Assembly: GCA_003167305.1 (NCBI GenBank)
Contig: PMTP01000178.1
Location: 2,596 to 8,180 of the forward strand
Direction of reading: 5' to 3'
From: Acidobacteriaceae bacterium
Lineage (GTDB): Bacteria; Acidobacteriota; Terriglobia; Terriglobales; Acidobacteriaceae
DNA length: 5,585 nucleotides
Positions 1-4,567 of this stretch are shown piece by piece (the first letter of the stretch is position 1; each line of letters opens with the position of its first letter). The notes below the pieces were generated by a model that was given only the letters and a program-made list of their open reading frames with translations, did no database searches and was not told the origin of the DNA. The translations under genes were made by a program, and so were the position numbers.

Positions 1-524
1 TCCATCAGCGCGCGGCGATAGGGCTTCTGGTCATAACTCACACGCACCATGTAAACCTTGCAATCCAGGCCGAAGAAGGCGCAGGCCATGGCCAGGGCCG
101 AACCCCACTGGCCGGCTCCGGTCTCCGTGGAAAGATGCTTGGTGCCTTCCTTCTTGTTGTAATAAGCCTGTGGCAAGGCGGTGTTGAGCTTGTGTGAACC
201 GGCCGGGCTGACACCCTCGTATTTGTAGTAAATGTGCGCCGGCGTATCCAGCGCCTTCTCCAGGCGGCGCGCCCGGAAGAGCGGCGAGGGGCGCCACTGC
301 GCGTAGAGTTGCCGCACTTCACCAGGGATCTCAATCTCCCGTTCCTGGCTTACTTCCTGCAGGATGAGGCTCATCGGAAAGAGCGGCGCCAGGTCGTCCG
401 GCCCGAGAGGCTGGAGTGTACCGGGATGCAGCGGCGGAGCCATCGGCTTGGGCAGGTCGGCGGCAATGTTATACCAGGCAAGGGGAATGCGTTTGGGCGG
501 GAGGTTGTACTGGATGGTTTCCAT
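1..524 (-). CDS. trpB2: Tryptophan synthase beta chain, TrpB2 type (N-terminal 174 residues, runs off left edge)
   Basis: PLP enzyme that condenses indole with L-serine to give tryptophan; cytoplasmic. The translation starts [10 protein letters not shown] and carries the TrpB2-specific N-terminal extension ([14 protein letters not shown] near residues 24-36, then [14 protein letters not shown]) that classical TrpB1 lacks. The PLP-lysine segment [17 protein letters not shown] covers residues 101-117, with Lys112 as the Schiff-base lysine; [12 protein letters not shown] (134-145) and [13 protein letters not shown] (159-171) follow. The family is usually about 450 residues, so more than half is missing at the window edge. 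Many relatives have SHKPNTA where this one has SHKLNTA. No trpA is visible, as is common for TrpB2, which can act without a TrpA partner. There is no Shine-Dalgarno before the ATG at 524; a TAGAAT hexamer at 531-536 suggests a leaderless transcript. The family call is very secure; the physiological role (tryptophan synthesis or indole salvage) is inferred. Confidence 0.95.
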   Translation of the reverse strand, partial: METIQYNLPPKRIPLAWYNIAADLPKPMAPPLHPGTLQPLGPDDLAPLFPMSLILQEVSQEREIEIPGEVRQLYAQWRPSPLFRARRLEKALDTPAHIYYKYEGVSPAGSHKLNTALPQAYYNKKEGTKHLSTETGAGQWGSALAMACAFFGLDCKVYMVRVSYDQKPYRRALM

Positions 525-530
525 GCGGAG

Positions 531-536
531 ATTCTA
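531..536 (-). promoter_or_regulatory. Candidate -10 element for a leaderless trpB2 mRNA
   Basis: TAGAAT on the minus strand matches the TATAAT consensus at five of six positions. It ends six bases before the ATG, so conventional spacing puts +1 exactly on the A at 524. The hexamer 17 bp upstream (TGCCAA) is a poor -35. There is no purine-rich Shine-Dalgarno between it and the ATG. Confidence 0.4.
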
Positions 537-584
537 TCAGCACGGGCGGGGGATTGGCACGGCCTACAGACTGAATTGTCGCGC

Positions 585-1052
585 TCAGGACTGCGCGCGC
601 ACGGCGAAGAGTTGGCCAGTCCAGGGGCCGTAGTTCAGCGTGATGCCGCCGATGACCTTGCCGTCGTCTGAGATGGCCAGCCGGTACTGGTCGATGCCGA
701 TGATGCTGTTCGGGTCGTCCTTCTGATAGCCGTTCAGCACCAGCAGGCCTTCGCCTTTCCTCTCGCCCTTCACCAACTCCGTGCCGGTCATGCCCACCTT
801 GGCGGCCAGCTCCGGGGTGGCATTCGCGGGCGTTTTTCGCAGCGTCCATACAATCTTGCCGCGGACTGATCCGTCGCCCGCAGGCGCGCAGGTTTTGCAA
901 CCCGGACCGGTCTCCAGCGTCATCGTGACGGTGAAAACATACCCGGTTGGGTCGGTCCAGATGCCGCGCCACTCTCCCGCCACGCTGCCGGCCTGAGCGG
1001 AGCAAACCAGGCTGCCCAACAAAATCCCGCACACCAGAAGAATTCGCTTCAT
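585..1052 (-). CDS. Small exported protein of unknown function, predicted beta-rich
   Basis: A 155-residue protein that I cannot assign to a named family. Residues 1-21 form a typical Sec signal peptide: basic MKR, hydrophobic ILLVCGILLGSLVC, and an AQA cleavage site before Gly22. The Cys at 17 lacks a lipobox, so this is not a lipoprotein. The mature part opens with GEWRGIW (26-32), followed by alternating polar/hydrophobic strands, and has a CxxC (Cys52, Cys55) that could form a disulfide or bind metal. It ends with a glycine- and aromatic-rich segment (GGITLNYGPWTGQLFAVR). The opening G-x-W motif and strand pattern recall calycin/lipocalin-like barrels, but that is only an impression. GGAGA at 1059-1063 lies six bases before the ATG and fixes the start. 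It lies 60 bp upstream of trpB2 on the same strand; no functional link is evident. Confidence 0.8.
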   Translation of the reverse strand: MKRILLVCGILLGSLVCSAQAGSVAGEWRGIWTDPTGYVFTVTMTLETGPGCKTCAPAGDGSVRGKIVWTLRKTPANATPELAAKVGMTGTELVKGERKGEGLLVLNGYQKDDPNSIIGIDQYRLAISDDGKVIGGITLNYGPWTGQLFAVRAQS

Positions 1053-1062
1053 CCTTGCTCTC

Positions 1063-1090
1063 CATTCTGCCGTTTGGCTGACATTCTGCC
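1063..1090 (-). repeat. Two direct copies of a 9-mer upstream of the exported-protein gene
   Basis: CATTCTGCC (plus-strand reading) occurs at 1063-1071 and again at 1082-1090, with starts 19 bp apart, close to two helical turns. The first copy touches the Shine-Dalgarno and the second lies next to the candidate -10. This could be an operator pair or chance. Confidence 0.35.
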
Positions 1091-1096
1091 ATTGTA
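1091..1096 (-). promoter_or_regulatory. Candidate -10 for the exported-protein gene
   Basis: TACAAT on the minus strand matches TATAAT at five of six positions and would start transcription near 1084, giving a leader of about 32 nt that includes the Shine-Dalgarno. No good -35 is seen at 16-18 bp, so this is tentative. Confidence 0.3.
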
Positions 1097-1219
1097 AGCC
1101 TGGGCAAGAGGGGATAGCCGCATCATAAGGTGAGGGAAGATTGATTTCAAAAGAATGCGCAACTTCGGCCTAGCGCGGAAGGCTGGCGTCTCCCACCTTT
1201 GCGGCCTCGTTGGCACGGC

Positions 1220-1420
1220 TCAGGCCGCCATGGAATCCGGTTCCTGTTTGGCAATCTTTTTTGAAAGCTGAGCGGCTTCCTGGGAGCGATCGTAGGCCTG
1301 TTGGGTCAATTCGTGATCGGAAGCGTGATCGCCCGTGCTGTGCCCGCAGGCGGCTACCGCGTGCGCATGAGCTGCGTGGTTGTGGAGTTCCGCCGCTTGG
1401 GAATGTTCACTCTGGGGCAA
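1220..1420 (-). CDS. Small His/Ala-rich helical protein (66 aa, TTG start)
   Basis: A 66-residue protein starting MPQSEHSQAAELHNHAAHAH. It has eight histidines between residues 6 and 36, one Cys (25), and many Ala, Gln and Glu, as expected of two amphipathic helices broken at STGDH (28-32). It resembles the small bacterial proteins built of repeated AAxHH/HxxAAxHH units; their function is not established, and metal binding or stress roles are only guesses. The TTG start at 1420 is chosen because AAAAGGAG (1427-1434) sits six bases upstream. The in-frame ATG at 1447 would place that site inside the gene and has no Shine-Dalgarno of its own. The reading frame stays open far upstream, but that extension overlaps the membrane-protein gene and has no protein-like character. 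It lies alone between two same-strand genes. Confidence 0.7.
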   Translation of the reverse strand: MPQSEHSQAAELHNHAAHAHAVAACGHSTGDHASDHELTQQAYDRSQEAAQLSKKIAKQEPDSMAA

Positions 1421-1426
1421 GGTGTT

Positions 1427-1434
1427 CTCCTTTT
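1427..1434 (-). promoter_or_regulatory. Shine-Dalgarno site that decides the TTG start
   Basis: AAAAGGAG on the minus strand, six bases before the TTG at 1418-1420. It is the only good ribosome-binding site in this frame and favours the 66-residue product over longer in-frame starts. Confidence 0.65.
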
Positions 1435-1539
1435 CAGGCAAGCGCATAAAACACTTGTATTTAGAGTCTTCCACCCGGCCGCAAGGCGCGCTGTGCAATC
1501 GGAGACATACCCGCCGGTAGACGACGGCATCGCGGGACA

Positions 1540-1566
1540 CAGGGTCAGCAAGACTGGAAGACCCTG
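1540..1566 (-). other. Hairpin downstream of the membrane-protein gene
   Basis: CAGGGTC (1540-1546) pairs with GACCCTG (1560-1566) around a 13-nt loop, 43-69 nt past the stop of the membrane-protein gene. No U-tract follows on the minus strand, so it is at best a weak terminator or an RNA-stabilising hairpin. The rest of 1448-1608 shows nothing I can support. Confidence 0.3.
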
Positions 1567-1608
1567 CTCGACCATATCTGCGAAAGCGGACGAATCCGGC
1601 AGACTGTT

Positions 1609-2016
1609 TTACGAATGTGATTTCGACGTGAATCCGCCGTAAGTCAGGTAAATGCCGATCAGCAAGGACGGAGCCATGTACAGGTAGAAAATCATTGGAT
1701 TGTGGAGCGCCTTCAGGTAGCATTCCGCTCCAACATAAGGCAGCAAGTACAGTAAGGCCACGCCCTTGATCAGCGCTATCCAGCCTATGAGGGTAACAAC
1801 CACCGTAAGCGCGCCGCCCGACCAGATATTGTGCGCGAGAACCATCGCCAGCCCGGCGGCCAGAGTGATTACCCCAAGAACCATCATCTCCGATGGATTG
1901 TGAAGAAGTCCTGCCAGCGAATCCACTTCGGCTTGTCTGTGAATGACCATGGATGGCACAAGGAGAAGGCAGTACAGGCCGATCAGCCTGCTCAGGTAGA
2001 TCGTATGTGATGACAT
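1609..2016 (-). CDS. Small integral membrane protein with four predicted helices, function unknown
   Basis: A 135-residue protein with four hydrophobic segments at about residues 6-25, 43-62, 69-91 and 106-127, joined by short loops. Conspicuous residues are HNIWSGG (62-68) between helices 2 and 3 and LIGWIALIKGVALL (76-89) in helix 3, which includes a buried Lys84. I know similar small bacterial membrane proteins with a GWxxLxKG-type helix but no function for them. The start at 2016 is set by an excellent AAGGAGG (2022-2028) five bases upstream; the frame is open for 19 more codons with no further site. It is transcribed divergently from the HIT gene across a 209-bp spacer carrying repeated ATACAC half-sites, so it may be regulated. 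No partner gene is apparent. Membrane location is secure; role unknown. Confidence 0.85.
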   Translation of the reverse strand: MSSHTIYLSRLIGLYCLLLVPSMVIHRQAEVDSLAGLLHNPSEMMVLGVITLAAGLAMVLAHNIWSGGALTVVVTLIGWIALIKGVALLYLLPYVGAECYLKALHNPMIFYLYMAPSLLIGIYLTYGGFTSKSHS

Positions 2017-2067
2017 AATATCCTCCTTGCGAGCCGAAGTGTTGTATGCCGGAAAAGAGTGAGCCGC

Positions 2068-2136
2068 ATACACAGGTATTCTGTTTCGACCGGCCCGCGA
2101 AGATATTTATACACCCCGGGACGATATCCTGTGTAT
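2068..2136. repeat. ATACAC half-sites forming inverted repeats in the divergent spacer
   Basis: ATACACAGG (2068-2076) is an exact 9-bp inverted match to CCTGTGTAT (2128-2136). A third copy, ATACAC, lies at 2109-2114 and pairs with GTGTAT (2131-2136) across 16 bp. The copies at 2068 and 2109 start 41 bp apart, about four helical turns. Their clustering around the candidate -10 between two divergent genes suggests operator sites for an unknown regulator. Confidence 0.4.
2106..2111 (-). promoter_or_regulatory. Candidate -10 for the membrane-protein gene
   Basis: TATAAA on the minus strand, within an AT-rich patch (ATATTTATA, 2103-2111) of the divergent spacer. It would start transcription near 2099 and give a leader of about 80 nt. 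The -35 region is poor. It overlaps the half-site at 2109-2114, as expected if that is a repressor site. Confidence 0.35.
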
Positions 2137-2210
2137 TAAAGTGTTGTTTAACGTTGGCCGATAACGGGGATTTGTCCAGAACCCGATCCACGCAACGAAA
2201 CGCTCTCCTG

Positions 2211-2216
2211 TACACT
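2211..2216 (+). promoter_or_regulatory. Candidate -10 for the HIT gene (near-leaderless)
   Basis: TACACT ends nine bases before the ATG at 2226 and would place +1 near 2223, leaving about three nt of leader. No convincing -35 and no Shine-Dalgarno are present. Confidence 0.3.
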
Positions 2217-2225
2217 GGTGTCGCT

Positions 2226-2564
2226 ATGAGTTGCCTCTTTTGCAAGATCGTTGACGGAAGCATCCCCTCCACCGCCCTCTACCAGGACGAGCAGTGTTAC
2301 GCCTTCGCGGACATTCACCCGCAGGCGCCGGTGCACGTGCTGATCACGCCGCGCGAACACATTGGCTCGCTGGCCGATTGCATTGAAAGGGATCGTGCGC
2401 TGCTCGGACACCTGCTGTGGACCGTGGCGCAGATCGCCCGCGCCAAGGGCCTTGCCAGGGGCTACCGCGTGGTGGTCAACGCCGGCGAGGACGGTGGCCA
2501 GACCGTGGATCATCTCCACATCCACCTGCTCGGCGGACGCCCGCTCACCTGGCCGCCGGGATAG
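2226..2564 (+). CDS. HIT-family (HinT-like) purine nucleoside phosphoramidase/nucleotide hydrolase
   Basis: A cytoplasmic enzyme of the histidine-triad family, which hydrolyses nucleoside phosphoramidates and related adenylates as a homodimer. The 112-residue translation (MSCLFCKIVDGSIPS...) is the full normal length. The triad HLHIHLL occupies residues 96-102, with the middle His98 as the expected nucleophile, preceded by NAGEDGGQTVDH and followed by the usual GGRPLTWPPG tail. Cys3 and Cys6 with His45 and His96 match the zinc site of CxxC-containing HIT proteins. The start is fixed by the family N-terminus; an upstream in-frame ATG at 2046 would add unrelated sequence over the spacer. No Shine-Dalgarno is seen, only a TACACT at 2211-2216. 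It is the only plus-strand gene in the window and converges on the next gene. Family certain, physiological substrate unknown. Confidence 0.95.
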   Translation: MSCLFCKIVDGSIPSTALYQDEQCYAFADIHPQAPVHVLITPREHIGSLADCIERDRALLGHLLWTVAQIARAKGLARGYRVVVNAGEDGGQTVDHLHIHLLGGRPLTWPPG

Positions 2565-2577
2565 ATCTCCCGCGCAC

Positions 2578-2608
2578 AAAAAAGGCGCTACCGCAATGGA
2601 AGCGCCTT
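2578..2608 (-). terminator. Rho-independent terminator between convergent genes
   Basis: An 8-bp perfect stem, AAGGCGCT (2582-2589) with AGCGCCTT (2601-2608), around an 11-nt loop. On the minus strand it is followed by six T residues (2583-2578, overlapping the stem base), so it best serves the receiver-like gene ending at 2631. On the plus strand the run after the stem (CTTGTCC) is weaker, but it may also stop the HIT transcript. Confidence 0.8.
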
Positions 2609-2630
2609 CTTGTCCTATAGTCGCGCTGCC

Positions 2631-3581
2631 TTACTCCGGCTGCGGCGTGTGGTCTTCTTCCTCTTCCACTCCATAGCGGCGCAGAAGATTGGGCAAGGTT
2701 TGCGAGAAAGCCGACCGCGGCATTACCGCGTCGCAGCCGGCCTCGATGGCCTTAGCCTTCAATTCGCCCTGCAAGTGGTTGAGATAGCCGACGATCGATG
2801 TCGCTTTCTTGAACTTGGTCTTGAACTTGGGGATCAGCGACATGGGCTTGGCGTTCAGATTGTTCAGGTCGAAGACCACCAGCTTGGGCCGCTCGGCCTC
2901 GGGTAGATCTGTCAGCCGGGCAACGGATTCTTTGTCGCCCTTCACGAACTCCACCTTCACGCCCAGCTTGCGCGCTGTTTCCTGAATCTTGGCCAGGAAG
3001 AAGAGATCGTCAATGAAGCAGAAGATGCGGGTGGGCGCGTCTGCGCGGATTGCGACCGCCGGCTGCGGCTCGTAGTCGTCCTGGTAAGAGTCGCCGTGGC
3101 CGTTGCTCATGATCTGGATGGTCGAGGGCGGACCGTCGGCAACATTGCCGTTCACGATGCGATAGCTGTGGTCCATCGGACCGACAAACTCGCGCGGCCC
3201 CTTCTGCTTCATCTTGCGCTTGCCCTGCGGCGGGGCGGAGATGCTGTTGCCAGGCTGCGCCGCATTGGATGGTCCCTTTTGGGAGAACTTCTTCTTGCGG
3301 CCCTGATTCTGGTGTCCGCCCTGACGGCCGCCCGATTGCCCACCCTGGTGCGGCTGAGCCGGCTTGTGCTTCGCGGGACGAGGCTGCGGCGGCGCCTGAG
3401 CCTGCGGTTGTGCCTGAGGTGGAGGCTGTTGGGCCTGAAGCTGCTGCGCGGGGGCCGCACTTGCCTGGCTGCTCTTGTTTTTGCGGCGGCGTCGGCGGCG
3501 CCGATGCCCCTGCGACTGTCCCTGGCCGTTGGCCGAGTCCGGCCCCAATTCAGTTTGGGGCTGCGTCAATTCTGTCGTCAT
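2631..3581 (-). CDS. Basic disordered protein with a C-terminal receiver-like (CheY-fold) domain
   Basis: A 316-residue protein in two parts. Residues 1-180 are low complexity: an arginine block (27-33), a Gln/Pro/Ala-rich stretch (41-78), Gly/Gln/His repeats (79-94) and Lys/Arg clusters (95-98, 121-130), like the RNA-binding tails of RNA-processing proteins. Residues 184-304 resemble a response-regulator receiver: strand RIFCFIDD with acidic pair Asp191-Asp192, strand PKLVVFDLNN with Asp238 at the phospho-acceptor position, SIVGYLNH where the conserved Thr/Ser is expected, and AGCDAVMPRSAF where the conserved Lys-Pro is expected. That last position reads Pro-Arg, so the switch machinery looks degenerate. 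It ends with an acidic tail (EEEEDHTPQPE). AGGAAGT (3588-3594), seven bases upstream, fixes the start. No kinase gene is adjacent. A role in RNA or nucleoid biology is inferred; the receiver fold is fairly likely. Confidence 0.85.
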   Translation of the reverse strand: MTTELTQPQTELGPDSANGQGQSQGHRRRRRRRKNKSSQASAAPAQQLQAQQPPPQAQPQAQAPPQPRPAKHKPAQPHQGGQSGGRQGGHQNQGRKKKFSQKGPSNAAQPGNSISAPPQGKRKMKQKGPREFVGPMDHSYRIVNGNVADGPPSTIQIMSNGHGDSYQDDYEPQPAVAIRADAPTRIFCFIDDLFFLAKIQETARKLGVKVEFVKGDKESVARLTDLPEAERPKLVVFDLNNLNAKPMSLIPKFKTKFKKATSIVGYLNHLQGELKAKAIEAGCDAVMPRSAFSQTLPNLLRRYGVEEEEDHTPQPE

Positions 3582-3627
3582 GCGTGAACTTCCTGGTGTT
3601 TTGCGCTCTGCTGCATTGCGTTTCCTG

Positions 3628-3655
3628 GTTCAGCTCTTGTTGCCGGGCGCTGAAC
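3628..3655 (-). other. Small hairpin in the leader of the receiver-like gene
   Basis: GTTCAGC (3628-3634) pairs with GCTGAAC (3649-3655) over a 14-nt loop, 46 nt before the start codon. The rest of 3660-4060 contains no gene, RNA or repeat that I can support. Open frames there are short or compositionally random. Confidence 0.3.
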
Positions 3656-4062
3656 TTCCCTTTCCCGCCGCCGCCCAATTCAGGACGGGGAATCCGGCGG
3701 AATGCGGCGAAAAATCGTCGCAGGAACCTGTGCAAACTGCGCCGGAGCGATCTCCGCGCAATCAACCGCGATTCCCAGGGGCGTTGTGCATCTTCACAGA
3801 TTTCGGCCGTATCCGGAATTCCCATCAACCGGCGCTTCCAACGTGAGGAGCCGATTCAGCTTCTGCTGCCCGGAACGATCTCTGTAGAACTCTGCGAAAT
3901 TGCATTCTTGCCGCCGCGCACACAAGAGCCGGGGGAAACTCATCCGGTTGTCAGAATCGTGACGGTGAGAGCGGCGCCTTCCTCAGGTGATGCCCTTCCT
4001 ATGGGAACCTCCGCCGCCTGTAGATGCTAAGAAATGAATGGACTGGCGAAGTTTCCTTGCTT

Positions 4063-4107
4063 GCGGCGAGCTTGCTCTGCCCCTTTCGGGTGGCTCGCGT
4101 CAGCCGC
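4063..4107 (-). other. Hairpin with a GNRA tetraloop just after a predicted minus-strand promoter
   Basis: On the minus strand GCGGC (4107-4103) pairs with GCCGC (4067-4063), then GAGC (4096-4093) with GCTC (4071-4068) after a six-base bulge, and an inner CCC-GAAA-GGG (4090-4081) caps the arm. The GNRA loop is present only on the minus strand, the direction of the adjacent predicted promoter. It may be the 5' end of a long leader or of a small RNA. Confidence 0.35.
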
Positions 4108-4123
4108 TTGATAGGCAACTCTG

Positions 4124-4152
4124 ATACTACAGCGAACTCCCGCGGCTGGCAA
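4124..4152 (-). promoter_or_regulatory. Sigma70-like promoter in the large gap, reading toward the receiver-like gene
   Basis: On the minus strand TTGCCA (4152-4147; five of six matches to TTGACA) and TAGTAT (4129-4124; four of six matches to TATAAT) are separated by exactly 17 bp. Transcription would start near 4117. The next gene on this strand begins at 3581, so the leader would be about 535 nt unless the transcript is a separate small RNA. Confidence 0.45.
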
Positions 4153-4215
4153 GTGACCAATTGTATGCCGGACCCGGCCCGGATGAGTGCCTTCCCCAAC
4201 TAAGGGCCAAACGCA

Positions 4216-4246
4216 AGAAACGCCACCCATCGAGAGCGGCGTTTCT
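4216..4246. other. Terminator-like hairpin with a 9-bp perfect stem
   Basis: AGAAACGCC (4216-4224) pairs with GGCGTTTCT (4238-4246) around a 13-nt loop. Neither strand has a long T-run after the stem; on the minus strand the arm ends TTTCT and continues TGCGTTT. It may be a weak terminator or part of the structured segment at 4255-4433. Confidence 0.45.
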
Positions 4247-4254
4247 CTATCCCT

Positions 4255-4433
4255 GTGCTGGTCACTGGCCTCCCAGCTATCCTATGGCCGATGGTATTCC
4301 ATCGTGCCTGTTTGCAGACCTTCCCGGCCGGTTCATCCCTTTTGAGGGCCGCTGCGTTGGCGGTTGCTCTTGCCGGGCATCTGCATTCTCTGGGCTGGCA
4401 TAAATCTTCCAGCGCCTGTATATCACTGGCGCT
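4255..4433. ncRNA. Candidate structured RNA (nested stems; strand uncertain, minus slightly favoured)
   Basis: A set of mutually compatible stems: 4255-4261/4409-4415 (7 bp with one wobble), 4268-4276/4390-4399 (8 bp with a small internal loop), hairpin 4286-4308 (9 bp, bulged base, TATT loop on plus), 4313-4318/4380-4385, 4323-4328/4372-4377, and two abutting hairpins at 4337-4348 and 4349-4363. A separate hairpin, AGCGCC/GGCGCT (4411-4416/4428-4433), competes with the outermost stem. A mispair at 4319/4379 on plus becomes a G-U pair on minus, which weakly favours the minus strand, with the 9-bp hairpin at 4216-4246 as its end. It matches no RNA family that I recognise (not tRNA, tmRNA, RNase P or SRP). 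GC-rich sequence folds readily by chance, so this is a hypothesis. Confidence 0.3.
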
Positions 4434-4436
4434 TAT

Positions 4437-4500
4437 CTAATAGCAATTACTGTACCATTTTGTACATTCTTTATTATCAATGATTTGTTGATTTCTCATA
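4437..4500. other. AT-rich island with short palindromes upstream of the structured segment
   Basis: This stretch is far richer in A+T than its surroundings. It holds TGTAC-N6-GTACA (4451-4466) and ATCAA-N7-TTGAT (4477-4493). On the minus strand TGTACA (4466-4461) and TATTAG (4442-4437), 18 bp apart, form a weak promoter candidate reading into 4433-4216. It could equally be the 3' flank of mutM. Confidence 0.3.
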
Positions 4501-4567
4501 GCGGGGATTGTCTTGATTATGGAACTCCGAATGCGAGATAAATCCTGAAAACCATAGAATCTTCTCC

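Noticed and set aside
469..1107. A long minus-strand frame over the exported-protein gene.
   Set aside because: The frame at 585-1052 has the signal peptide and Shine-Dalgarno; this one is its shadow.
1220..2272. A 350-codon open frame on the minus strand.
   Set aside because: Most of it overlaps the well-supported membrane-protein gene in another frame and has random composition. Only its last 66 codons, after the Shine-Dalgarno at 1427-1434, look like a real protein.
3550..3828. An Arg-rich 92-codon minus-strand frame overlapping the start of the receiver-like gene.
   Set aside because: It needs a TTG start with a weak ribosome-binding site, its composition looks like GC-rich noise, and it overlaps a gene with a good site of its own. 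A translated leader peptide cannot be fully excluded.
3269..4030. A 253-codon plus-strand open frame reaching into the gap.
   Set aside because: Its first part mirrors the low-complexity region of the receiver-like gene, and the rest shows no domain, no Shine-Dalgarno and no plausible fold.
4063..4117. Resemblance of TATCAAGCGGC on the minus strand to the start of a SAM-I riboswitch.
   Set aside because: The GGCAACC core and the expected P2-P4 stems of SAM-I are missing, and no methionine-cycle gene follows.
4313..4385. A 73-nt segment closed by a 6-bp stem, about the size of a tRNA.
   Set aside because: There is no T-loop, D-loop or anticodon arm in the right place on either strand, and no 3' CCA.
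4161..4440. Short open frames in the gap on both strands.
   Set aside because: They lack ribosome-binding sites and protein-like composition, and they run through the nested stems.
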